Assembly: GCA_038025085.1 (NCBI GenBank)
Contig: CM076151.1
Coordinates: forward strand, 12,870,501-12,934,500
DNA: 64,000 bases
Reading direction: 5' to 3'
From: Tetragonia tetragonoides
Taxonomy: Eukaryota; Streptophyta; Magnoliopsida; Caryophyllales; Aizoaceae
The notes beneath the pieces were generated by a model that was not told where the DNA came from, did no database searches, and was given only the letters and a program-made list of their open reading frames with translations. Below, in pieces: positions 22,277-32,835 of the stretch (position 1 is the first letter of the stretch; each line of letters opens with the position of its first letter). The position numbers and the translations under genes are program-made.

Positions 22277-23125
22277 CTAATAAGGAGACATTGCTGGGGG
22301 ACTCACGAGCTCCATAGTATTCATGGGAGAACTTGCTGGGGAACCCAAGAGCTCCATGGAGTTCATTGGAGCCAAAGCTTCAACAGACTCGATTTTGGAC
22401 ACGGGTCCAAGTGCCACCATACCAGAGCTTTTGATCTCAGACATTCCTCTGCGTGTATTTTTACCTTGTCTTTCACATAACTTGGGGAGAAACACACCTG
22501 CAAATGTTACATGTTACTCTATTAGTATATATAGCCAGACTTATTGATTTGATTTCCCTTGAAGTAAATTAAGTGCAAGTCATGTTGATTAATGAATTTA
22601 CCTTCACCAGCAGCAAGGTTGAAGTAGAGATCAACGACGTTAGGGCAGCTCATGTAACACTGTGGGGAGCAGAGCTTCTCAGTGAAGCGCGATTCTAAGA
22701 GAGAGTCGGATGAAATTCCTAGAGTATCGCGGTCAAGGCCACAAGCTTGGATGCATTGGCTGGTCTCAACCAAGTCCTTCAACTCATCAGCCTCTATTGT
22801 CGAAGTGGTGCACTTGTAGGCCTCTAGTCCACTCCTTCTCACATACTTCTCTAGGACACATCGCTTGCCAAAGGCTGAAACTGCGAATGCACAATCCTCC
22901 TTGCTAAGCTGCTCACAAGTTATGGCTCCTACACATTAAAATCAATTAATCCAACATATAGTGTTAGAACTTAGGACATCAATTACAAAGTTAATTAATG
23001 AAATGAAACGCGTTGATGATTTGAGTATTATTGCATCATCATGATAATGTTTGATACTTACCGAGTGTGCCTTGAACCAAAAGAGAGAAAAGGAGGGACA
23101 ATGCGGCAAAGGTTGTGAAAGCCAT
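22277..23125 (-). CDS. PAR1: PAR1 family secreted cysteine-rich protein, copy B
   Basis: This is the tandem paralogue of the gene at 17364-18316. Exons are 23062-23125, 22602-22928 and 22277-22497, giving 203 residues. The first two exons have exactly the same lengths (64 and 327 bases) as copy A, and the exon 2 protein is nearly identical, with all cysteines kept. One visible change is CSPQCYMSCPNVVD where copy A has CSPECYKSCPNVVD. A signal peptide covers residues 1-22. The C-terminal tail is shorter than in copy A, having lost one of the repeated MELL-SP-type pieces. All splice sites are GT-AG. The gene appears intact. Biochemical function is unknown for the family. Confidence 0.9.
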
Positions 23126-23248
23126 GGGAAGTTACAATGAGCTAAATTAAAGATGAGCAAAGAAGATAATATTGGTTAATACTAATACTCTTCTATTGCT
23201 CAAAGAGATGGATGTTGGTGAGTGCAATTGTTTGATGAGGGTGTCAAG

Positions 23249-23256
23249 TATTTATA
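23249..23256 (-). promoter_or_regulatory. TATA box of PAR1 copy B
   Basis: The minus strand reads TATAAATA about 125 bases upstream of the start codon, in the same context as at copy A. Confidence 0.7.
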
Positions 23257-23509
23257 ATCGGTTTCAAGCCACGGTAAAGGATACTAGAACATTAGTCTAC
23301 AGTTAGTAAACATGGAAAAAGCATTAGGGGTGGAGATACTTTTCAAATGTATGTGCTAACTACTTTCAAGTGTCCTTTAGTGAACCATGGAGCCTTTATT
23401 CACGCAATACGACTATGAAGTATGAGAAATAATACCCCCTCAAATTGCGTCAATGACTTCACCGCCATCAGTAGCGCAGGCGACTTTTAGTCAGTCAAGC
23501 ATATTTGAG

Positions 23510-23668
23510 GCGTGTTCTTTTTCACCTATTTTAGAATCTGTTCAATTCAGTGACAACTGTTCAATTCACTGATGATCAAATAGCTAGTAGTAACATTTTT
23601 TCTTCTTACATAATTCTATTAAGTTCAGTGGAGTGATGTTTCGTTCAGTTCAGTGGAAATGAACACAC
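23510..23668. mobile_element. Small MITE with GTGTTCTTTT ends
   Basis: It runs from GCGTGTTCTTTTTCACC to GTGGAAATGAACACAC, an imperfect inverted repeat, with TTCAATTCAGTG repeats inside. Relatives with similar ends occur near 35043-35336 and 63766-63885. No coding capacity. Confidence 0.55.
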
Positions 23669-24824
23669 TTTTAATAATTTGTCGTGTTTGGCAGGAAAGC
23701 AACAAGCCCGTGTACTTTGGTGCGAAGAAACTGTCAAAATCAATTGTATTGAAAGAATATTGCAGTAAAAGTGTGAATAGTAGAGAAGAGAAGCAAAACA
23801 TTATTCTTCAACTTCAAAACAACCAGACTTTTGAACTTTGTGGTACTCTACCATTAACGGTAATTCGTAATGATTTCATGTTCTGTACAGCAGGAAATTA
23901 TCGAGGATTTTGCCAGCTCTCACTTCTCAGGAAGAAAATTTTATACTTGTTGGTATGTTTTGGTGCTCTGTTTTTTTTTCTTTTCTTCTTACCCTTCTCT
24001 TTTTTCCCCAAGTTTAAGACATATTGTTAAATGTTAGTCAACTGTACTGTTGAAGTTATATTTTCATGGTTTTCATTGTTTAAGAAATTTCGCAGGAGAA
24101 TAAGCCAAGGCAACTACAAAGAAAAGCGAATTGAAGTTAGTATGATCATTGATTAATGATGGTCTTTCGAAGACCGGAACAGGGGGGAAGAAAAGTTAGG
24201 CATATTTCAAGCGTGTATTAGTCTCATTTGAGCCAATTTGTTTTTTGTTTTTTTTCTTTTTTGCTCTTTGATTAGTTGGGACAAAATATTATTATTTTTT
24301 TTTTTCTTTTGTCTTTGCCAAGAATGTCCACCGTCGACCATAGTCAAGAGTTGTATGGCTAAAGAATTTTTTCATCACAAGGGATTATCTTTTTGATAAG
24401 CTCTTTATTAGTGTTAAATTGTCGTAAGAGAAATATTTAATTACATATAGTGCATAAAAGTTTTGGAAGAAGAGGAAAACATAATCATCAACAGTATATC
24501 CAAATACTTATAAGGTTGGCTAGTAGTAGCAAAACAAAAAGAGAATGGATATATATTTTACCTTTTTTTTTTGTTTCTAATCATTTTCAAGTGTATAGAG
24601 TGTGCTACATAGGTATATTATGATTTATGTAAGCAAGTAATAATTAAAATAAAGTTTACGATAATGATATATAGAGTTTGAGACTCTAGAGTTTTAAAAG
24701 TATTACAGTAGATGTCTATCAATATTTTAAAAAAATTAAAGTTTAGGATCATGAAAAAAAAGTTTGAGATAAGTTTTATAAGAGTTTATACTAGATGTTC
24801 AGTATATTAGAACGATACGCATTT

Positions 24825-24879
<55 letters not shown>

Positions 24880-25229
24880 CAAACATATAAGATCTTAGGT
24901 AAATATTGATTACGATAAGTAAAAATAAAAAGTTTGATTACGAAAAATAATATTTTTAAAATCACAAAAATATCCATATTTTTATAATTTTATATATTAT
25001 AAAATTATAAATTATCCATGCCCAAAATATCATTTTAACACACATAATAACCCTTTAAAAATTGAAACATGATTTCAATATTTTAACTCCTAAATTAGGC
25101 TTAGGATTCAAGCGCCCAAAATTTGAAAACTTTCCCCAACAACTTTAGGCATTGGGCCGATTAATCAGGAGCCACTTTGGGCCAATCCAATAATGGAACA
25201 AAAATAGCCCAAACAACCAATTCAAAATT
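23669..25229. other. Intergenic, end of PAR1 duplication block then AT-rich DNA
   Basis: Sequence to about 24190 belongs to the PAR1 duplication. Beyond that it is AT-rich with homopolymers and the (TA)n run at 24828-24878. An open frame of 125 codons at 23653-24030 overlaps duplicated non-coding DNA and is not supported as a gene. Confidence 0.55.
24828..24878 (+). repeat. (TA)n microsatellite
   Basis: An uninterrupted AT dinucleotide run of about 51 bases lies in otherwise AT-rich DNA. Confidence 0.95.
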
Positions 25230-25364
25230 TATCACTTGAACAAGTAGGGTACGCCAGGCCCATGCTACAGTGCAACGCATAGACGATGTGGACCACATAT
25301 CAGATATTAAACTGATAAGAACATATACTACACTTGATCTTAGCCAAAAGGCCCTTCTTTTTTT
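25230..25364 (-). pseudogene. U2 snRNA-like sequence, probably a pseudogene
   Basis: On the minus strand, 25353 down to about 25292 matches the 5' half of U2 snRNA. It has GGCCTTTTGGCTAAGATCAA, then the branch-site recognition region GTGTAGTAT, then TGTTCTTATCAGTTTAATAT and CTGATATGTGG. After that the match fails: stem-loop IIb is shortened to GTCCACATCG and no Sm site (AUUUUUUG type) follows. The first 11 bases, expected to be AUACCUUUCUU-like, are replaced by an A-rich stretch. Keeping the core while losing the Sm site points to a truncated or recombined relic. An intact plant snRNA upstream element precedes it. Confidence 0.75.
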
Positions 25365-25403
25365 GCTATTTAGTGTCTTTCTTTCGTCCATCTCTTCACT
25401 GGG

Positions 25404-25414
25404 CGATGTGGGAC
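25404..25414 (-). promoter_or_regulatory. Plant snRNA upstream sequence element (USE)
   Basis: On the minus strand the sequence is GTCCCACATCG, an exact match to the plant USE consensus RTCCCACATCG found upstream of spliceosomal snRNA genes. A TAAATAG at 25366-25372 lies 31 bases downstream, close to the spacing known for Pol II-type snRNA promoters. That TATA abuts the expected U2 start instead of lying about 30 bases before it, which suggests a small deletion. Confidence 0.75.
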
Positions 25415-26064
25415 TTTACACGATGCCCAAGTGGATATGAATATGTGATATTACAAGTCTAAACTACACGGATAATCTATGCAAATTACTACTAGTATTA
25501 CTAAGCATTAGTGAAATACAAGCTTGATACTATTATACTATATTGATTTATTTTACTTTTCTTACTTGTCCACATGAAACTGAATGAATTTGGTCATCTT
25601 CATATACAGTATACAGTTAAAACGTATTTGTTCTGGACGAATTAAATATCACATTATGGCACTTCTGCAAATTTTACGACACTCCATCAAAATGCTTGAC
25701 AAGTTACTACCAGTGCATAACAATCATGATTTATTGAAGAAAATGCTCAAAGTTCGTTCCACAAACTTGAGCACTAGTAGCACTACCAGTAGTAGTTCAT
25801 CGATGTTCCTGTCCAACATGTTATTTCTGCGTAGTGAAGTACAAAGTACAAACTTCATGTCTTACATTCTAAGGCCCAAGCCCTTCTCGTTATCCCTGTC
25901 CATTCCATTTGAAATAGGCCTAACCCGATAGCCCATTGGACAAGTGTAATTTTTCCTAAAAGCCCTTTGAACAACATACTCTATTAAGTAACCGGAGTAC
26001 TAAGGCATCGTGAGTTCGTGACACATTTTATGCGACCCTTAGACTCTAGAGATTAGAACTTACA
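25415..26064. other. Intergenic, no gene seen
   Basis: There is an open frame of 115 codons at 25584-25931 on the plus strand, but it has no recognisable domain and a serine/threonine-rich run typical of chance frames. I do not annotate it as a gene. Confidence 0.5.
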
Positions 26065-26285
26065 GAAGTGGGATCCCAATTTATTTTTTTTTTGAATAGG
26101 CAAGGTAGTCGGCTGTTTTGGCCCATTACATCATTTAGGGAGGAGGATGGCCAAGACCCATACCACAAAATCACCATTAACTCTAATTTAAAGTTGAGAG
26201 AAATGAGACTTGATTACTTGAACTCCTAATCTCTAGGTTGGAGGTGTAAGAGCTCCCCACTTTTTACTCGAAGTGGGATCCCAAT
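26065..26285 (-). mobile_element. SINE with perfect 16-bp target site duplication
   Basis: GAAGTGGGATCCCAAT occurs at 26065-26080 and again at 26270-26285, identical over 16 bases. Between them lie 189 bases that begin with a T-rich tract (poly-A on the minus strand) and end in a minus-strand head with a weak tRNA-like B box (AGTTCAAGTAATC). This is the layout of a young SINE inserted in minus orientation. Its 3' end reads TTGCCTATTCAAAA on the minus strand, also seen at 63283-63400. Confidence 0.8.
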
Positions 26286-26949
26286 AGAATAAACGAGAAG
26301 ATGATAAAGGAAAAAGTAGAAGCTCCTTACAAGTTAGGCCAAACACCAATTAACATATAATCCCTCTCCTTTTAACTTGTACGTAGTATGTTGAAGCTAA
26401 GCTATCGGTTAGAGTTTTCAAATTGCTCTACCTAGTACGAGTAAGTTTTAATTTTTACTTTAGTTCAGATATGCAACTTACTTTCTCTCTCACATTTTAC
26501 AATCAGTTGGATAATATTCAATTCAGTTCACTCTGTTTGTCGAACATGAACTTTTCACATACACTTCAACAAACCCTCAGACAAAATTCACATAAAACCC
26601 GATTATTGGAATACTAATCCAGTTTCCCTATATGGACTTCTGACTACGCCCATTAAAAAAAAGGCGGTGCTTTATTTTTCTCCCCTAGCATAGACAAGCT
26701 AAGGTAGTGAAGGAGGAAGAAGATGACAAGTTGAATACGTTATTAGCAAAGTGATCAAGATAGGTGGAGTTTTCTAGGCCTGTCCTTGACATTTTGTCAT
26801 TGATTTGTCCCCATTTTCTGGCGCATAAATAACAAAGCAACATATATCACACACCATCTGTATTAGAAGTGGAGTAAGAGGAAATAAAGGCTTTTTTCAA
26901 AGCTATGCTCAATTGCTTAACAATAACTGGCAGCAACTATTTGATTTAC
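26286..26949. other. Intergenic, no gene seen
   Basis: AT-rich DNA with only short chance open frames. Nothing is recognised. Confidence 0.45.
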
Positions 26950-27377
26950 AATATGTTTGGGAACTTTAAGTTAATGAGTAACATGAAGTAAAATCAGAGA
27001 AAACTATAAAATCTTTAAATTTGCTTTGTTTGGTTGTTAGTGCGAAAAACTGTGGAAAATTAAAAATATGAAAATCTGTGGAAATTTCCTAGTTATAATT
27101 TGCCCAATTAGATTTCCATAGTTTTCTCCTCAAAATAGATGGAAAATCTGTGAAAATATGAGGAAATTTAAAAAGAAAGCCTTTATTCTACCGTAGATTT
27201 CTAGAATAACCAACCAAACAAAAGAAAACGATGTAAATCTCCTACATTTCTACAATATTTAAACCGATAAATCAAACAAGTGAAAATGATAAGATTTCCA
27301 CTGTTTTACTTTTATGTAGATTTCTATAGATTTACTTTTCTACAATTTTCCTCAATTACAAAGTTCTTAAACATAGT
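26950..27377. mobile_element. MITE-like element with AATATGTTTGGGAACTTT ends
   Basis: The left end AATATGTTTGGGAACTTT pairs with the right end AAAGTTCTTAAACATAGT as an imperfect inverted repeat. The interior repeats TTTCCACAGATTTTC-like words on both strands, so the element folds back. No coding frame. Borders are set by the inverted ends and no target duplication is clear. Confidence 0.6.
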
Positions 27378-30300
27378 GTTAGTTTACATGCAATTCTAAC
27401 AGAAAGAGAAAATTAGGATGGGGGCATTTCACATTAGTGCTAAAAAATAACGTGTCCTGGTAAAACACGCTTTTAATTAGGTAGTACTACTTTTGTTTGT
27501 TGTGTCATAAGTCATAAAACTCATAACGCTATCGGAACGTTAGAGATATTTTGTTATTGCTTCTAGGAGGTGCACAAGTAATGAAAATCAACTGGATCAA
27601 CTAAAACACTAGAACTTCTTAATTTTAATTTTGGAGGTGTGGGTTTGACTGGACCTCTGCTTTGTAGTCACTACCAAGGAAGAGTTACTAGTTTTTTTTT
27701 CCCTGGGAGGAAGAGTTACTACTTACTAGTTAGAACTTTAGAAGTAGTAAAATGGATATAAATGACGTTCGATCTCCAGATATGCCCACAGTGCCACTGC
27801 AAGTGCTGGGAGTTGGGAGTTGGGACCTCATCACATTCCAGTTATACTCATTGAATATTATACAGTTTTTATGGTTAAAGTTTGTGAAATTTGACCACTT
27901 ATTTATGAAAAATTACAAAATTTTACAATGTTAAAATAATATTGCTAGATTCATTTTAAATAGTATATTCAAATTATCATCTTATTATAAGTTCTATATT
28001 TATGAAATTATAAATATTCATAGTCAAAGTAGTGTTTTGAAAACCGTAAAAAATCCAATATAAAAATATATTTGGGACAGAGGGAATACTAGAATTAACT
28101 TCGTTACTGTAGATAAATAAGTTGCGTGAAAAATCTAAAAGTTTAATTGAGATGATTGCAACTAGTTTACTAGATATAAGCTACATGCATCTTCCCCTTC
28201 CATAATCCTAACTATTATTTGTGTTTAGGGGTTGCCATCAACGGTTAAACACTGACGATGAACCCCAATCTCTTGGATTTCTTCACTTCATTCAATTTTT
28301 AGTAATTATTCTTCAAATAACATCAGTCTCTTCATTAGTGAGGGTTAGTTTGTCTATTTATTGATTGCGAGTGTGCGACTAACAAGGAAGACATACAAGT
28401 TGGCAACCATGAACACAAATAATAGCTCATCAATATAGTTCGATCAGTTCAATTCAAATCAGTTCAGTGATCTACTTTTTCTCTCATATATTATTATTCA
28501 GTTTAGATCAATGTAATTCAATTAAGTTAAGTAAAAAAGAACACACTTGGCTCAAAAAAAAGTACATGGGTTTATGATGTTCTATCTCATCCCTACAAAT
28601 TAAAAATACTATGGAAAGATATATTAGCTCTCAATATGAACTTGCACTACAATTTTGCCGATCTAGAAGTAATCTATTTTACGATCTGAACTCTCCTCAT
28701 TTTTCTCCGCCTACTAAATAGAAAACAATTTACATAGCTCATTACTCTTATTGTATACCCAACGCTCGCATTTACATGCAATTCAAAACTGCTAGTTCAA
28801 TTAAAGAAAACACTACAATGACTTTAACAAATTGATCCTCAGCTTCTCATCCTGTAGGTTGTTTAGGGTTCGAGACCCGTCGTTAGACTCATCTCCGCTT
28901 TATTTGAAAACGAAAAATGAAAAAAACAGCCTTTGGCATTCCAAAGGGCCAAATCCTGTGTTTGTTAAGAGAGGGGCCAAACTTTGTTTACTTATTTTAT
29001 GGTGCAAAAACTAGAGGAGGAGGTAGTTCTAGGAAAGAGTTGCCTTCCAACTTCCAAATGTATTTCTCTCAACGAACCATGCATGAACGAGGATAAGGCA
29101 ACTGTGTCCCAGTAATTGAATGAGTGAAGTCACGCGTGATGTAGTTTTCATCGACTAAGCCAACACATAACTCAAGTGGCTGTGGCTGTGGCTGTGGCTG
29201 TGGCTGTGGCTGTGGCTGTGGCTCTCACTAGTCACCAATACCTTTTACTTTCCCCCCCTCTGTTTCCTTGATTGTTAGAGTAATTTCCCTTTTATCAGCC
29301 CTTTTAAGTTGTCATTTTTGACCCATACGCTTAAGCACTTGGCATTTTCCTCCACCAACCCTTTCTTTTTTTATGAAATAATGAAAACATATCCTAATTT
29401 CAGATCCTAATGAGCTGATATTTTAGACAATAATTTCAACTATAGATTATTTATGTTTAAAAATTTAGATTATTTATGACAATATTAATAATGGTAGTCA
29501 ATGACAAATGTGTACTGCAAAAATAAATAAGCTCAAATGTAGCTCATCATTAATATACTCACGGACTTTTATGCTATTCGATCGATATGAGAGAATTATT
29601 CTTGGTTGAACTTGTCTAGAATATCGTCTCCTTGAGAGTTGAGATGAGTTAGATATCAATACAATTCAGATAAACCCTAAATTGATTCTTAATTTTAAGA
29701 GTTACTATATTAAGATTCTTTATATGTTACTATACATAATTTAAATAAATGTAAAGAGTGTGTTTTTTCATTTATTAATTGGTTTGATTCACTTTAGTGT
29801 TTTCCAATTCAATTTAGTTTAGTGGTGTTTAGCTGAGACATAACAACTTTTTTCTCTCACATATTATTATTCGTTTCAACTTTCAGTATTGTTTTTTTTT
29901 TTTACACATTCGTTTTTTTTAAGATTCACATTTATTTTAATATTGTTTATTTCATCCAGTAGCATTTCGTCAGTTCACTTCAATGCAATTACGCTGCAAA
30001 AATATCAGTCATTATTTTATTATTATTTTTGTTTGAATGCAAAGTCATTATATCGATTTGGATAATACTACATTTCTTTTGGTGCGATTTGGATAATACT
30101 ATATTAAATGATCTTCTGAGTTCTGACCCACAAAAAAAATGTTCTTCTGCTGTTGTGCATAGTGAGGCCACAACCCAGCAGGCCACAACCCATAAGGCCA
30201 CAACGACCACAAAAACCCGATTCGTAGTGGGCCAACGCCCGAAAATCTTTTGATCATGTCCCAGTCTAATCTCATCTCACCAATGAAAAAAATACTTTTC

Positions 30301-30978
30301 CTTTTTTCTAATTTTATTTTCGTTTTTCCTAACAAGAAAAGCCAGAAATGGCTGCCAAGTGGTTTTTCTTGCTTTATTGGGAAACTCTATAACGTCAAAA
30401 TTTTTAATTGTATCGGTTCTCGTAATTTGCGAGATAGAATTGCTAAATTAGAACGTGGTAAAGACAAAAAATTATTGTATTGTAAAAATGACTCATGTTT
30501 TCTGTTGTCTTTTAGTCCTTGTGTCTTTTTCCCCTTGTGCTATCTCTAATTTTTATAGCATTATTCAAGATACTTGATTTTTTTTAATGAAATAAAAAAT
30601 TAATTAAACTGAACTAAATTAAACTGCAAATCAATCATCGATAAGTAGAAAATAACATATTTTAAAGGTATTTGATTTCAATTGATAGCTAATTACAAAA
30701 AAAAAAAATGTGTATGTATATGTCAATAAAACTAAAATTTCAAATTATTCCTAAATAATATAATATAATAAAATAAAATTAATAACATGGGTGAGAAAGT
30801 TTTTATTTATTTATTATTTAACCACATATTTATCTAAGTCTACTAGACGTAGATTAATCTTATTTGCACCAAATTGGTTTATATAAGAAGTAAAATGCTT
30901 TCACTAAATAGTTTTTCAATTTACAAAATTCGAACACATTCATAAAGTTGATAAAATGGGTTGATGCTTGATCCAAAA
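27378..30978. other. 3.6 kb intergenic, no gene seen
   Basis: The segment is AT-rich. It holds a hexanucleotide repeat at 29176-29223 and GTTCAATTCAGTT-type runs near 28440-28550 and 29760-29830 that look like decayed MITE ends. There is also a short AGGCCACAACCCA repeat near 30163-30205. Open frames such as 30250-30549 have no domain or splice support. Confidence 0.5.
29176..29223 (+). repeat. (GTGGCT)n hexanucleotide repeat, eight units
   Basis: GTGGCT repeats eight times without interruption. The unit is GC-rich in an AT-rich setting. Confidence 0.93.
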
Positions 30979-31888
30979 ACTTGTGTGGACTTAGTTTAAG
31001 GTGGACCAATAGTTCACCTGGAGTCACCCCATACTTCACTTGGAGCAACCCCTCTAATAGTGGAGTCATCTCATACTTCACCTAGAGTCACCCTTTAATA
31101 GTGGAGTCACCCCCTACTTCACCTGGAGTCACCTCTCTAACAGTGGAGTCACCCCTTATTTCACCTACCCCTTAAATTTATACTTGGCGCTACCTCTCTA
31201 ATAATGGAGTCACCCCCTACTTTACTTGAAATCACCCTTCAAATTTATACTTGACGTCATCCCTTTAATAATGGAGTCACCCATTATTTCACTTGAAGTC
31301 ACCCGGATACTTGTACAAAAACTTGTGTGGACTTAGTCCATAGTAGACCAATAGTTGGAGTCACCCCCTATTTCACATGGAGCCACCCCCCTCTAAAAGT
31401 GAAGCCACCCCTACTTCACCTAGAGCCATCCCTCAAATTTATACTTGACACCACCCCTATTTCACCTGGAGCCACCTCCTACTTCACCTGAAGCCACCCC
31501 CTACTTCACATGAAGTCACCCATTAAAATTACTTGGTCTACGGTGGATTAAGTCCACACAAGACCTACTGGGATACTTGATTGCCTGATATCGTGATGTT
31601 TGGCCAATTGGCCTCCCTCAAACAAAGCCCAGATCAAGCTGCCACAAAGCACAAAAACTTGTGTGGGCTTAGTCCATGGTGGACCAATACTTGGAGTCAC
31701 CCTCTACTTCACCTGCAGCCACCCCTACTTCACGTAGAGCCACCCATCAAATTTATATTTGGCACCACCCCTACTTCACCTGGAGCCACCCGTTACTTCA
31801 CCTGGAGCCACCCCCCTATTTCACCTGGAGCCACCCCTTACTTCACTTAGAGCCACCTCTCAAAATTACTTGGTCCACGGTGGACTAA
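30979..31888 (+). repeat. TCACC minisatellite elements bounded by ACTTGTGTGGACTTAG terminal repeats
   Basis: Three blocks start with ACTTGTGTGGACTTAG (30979, 31321, 31657). The inverse, ATTACTTGGTCYACGGTGG followed by ATTAAGTCCACACAAG, closes the second block at 31562 and, truncated, the third at 31888. Between these ends runs an irregular minisatellite of roughly 15-30 base units such as CTACTTCACCTGGAGCCACC. The first block uses GGAGTCACC variants and the later ones GGAGCCACC. The inverted termini suggest a non-autonomous DNA transposon whose interior became a minisatellite. Translated frames are only repeats. Confidence 0.75.
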
Positions 31889-32175
31889 GGCTCCGTTTGA
31901 TTCACCTGGATAAACTGATCTGAACTGAATTGAACTGAACTTAATTGATTTTTTGAACTTGACCGTTAACCATTTAAAATTCGTCCAAGCATAGTTAATA
32001 TTGGACTCATTTGAAAGTATGCTTTGAGATCTTTCCGATGACATAATTTTCATCATGAAATTATTTCGAAATGAAAAGTTATATGAGTAATAAAGCTACA
32101 CATAAACTGACTGAACTGAATTGAACTGGACTGAACTGAATTTAAGTAAAATTAAAGTGAATCGGACAAGATCTA
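31889..32175. mobile_element. GGCTCCGTTTGATT MITE, copy 1
   Basis: It starts GGCTCCGTTTGATTCACC after TAA and is colinear with copy 2 (32884-33165) almost to the end. Shared blocks are CTCATTTGAAAGTATGCTTT, GATCTTTCCGATGACATAAT and AAAGTTATATGAGTAATAAA. Its right terminal repeat is altered (GAATCGGACAAGATCT), so this copy can probably no longer move. It abuts the truncated end of the minisatellite element. Confidence 0.85.
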
Positions 32176-32835
32176 CCAGACACGTATCCTTCTGTGCAGC
32201 CAAATCCAAAAATGAAAAGACAGGCGGTGTGCAATTCTAGCGTGAGGCCCATAACCATTCCCCCACACTCAAATCACTACCTGCTTCTGCCAGCTGGCTA
32301 ACCTCCCCTATTTCTTCCCTCCCCCTATAAACATTGCCACCAAAAATTGGCAATTTTTTCTATCCCACTCCCACCGCAGAAACAATATCATTTTCTCATT
32401 CATTATTTGCTTAATATTCAGCCAAGAGTGATATAAGGATTTTGACAAAAATGACATAAACTCATGAGCTGCAAGCAATGATCTGTATCGCTTAGTCATT
32501 TTAGTTATGTCCCACTCCTATTTGCGACATCAAGGGTATCTTAAAATCTAATGGGATTTGATAAAGCTCAAGGAGAAAAATATGAAGGTCTTAAATTTTC
32601 AATTTTTTTTCCATAAGAGCCGCAAATGTTGATATAATTTCATATCCTAAGCAAAGGGATCAGACTTGAGACGTAAAACGTGTTAAGAGTTTTTTATACT
32701 GAGCTGACTAAATAATAAGTGAATTGAAATGCACTGAATGAAAAGAGTAAAGAGAGTAACCGAACAATAACAATTTAATTCTGTTTAGTGGGAATAAGAG
32801 TTCAAAATAGAGATTAGAAAATTAGGAATGTAAAT
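32176..32835. other. Intergenic, no gene seen
   Basis: No coding or RNA gene is recognised. Short frames on the minus strand (32308-32499) are not supported. Confidence 0.45.

Noticed and set aside
23653..24030. 125-codon plus-strand frame
   Set aside because: The same DNA in the duplicated block near 19700 is non-coding, and the frame is not conserved there.
25161..25391. 76-codon minus-strand frame
   Set aside because: It is a translation of the U2-like RNA sequence and its promoter, not a protein gene.
25584..25931. 115-codon plus-strand frame
   Set aside because: Low complexity in the middle (STSSTTSSSSS), no domain and no upstream promoter signals that I can support.
31581..31888. Proline- and histidine-rich repeat proteins in two frames
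   Set aside because: These are translations of the TCACC minisatellite.
30979..31888. CRISPR-like or regulatory repeat array
   Set aside because: Units are irregular in length, there are no unique spacers, and the context is a plant nuclear genome. It is a minisatellite with inverted ends.
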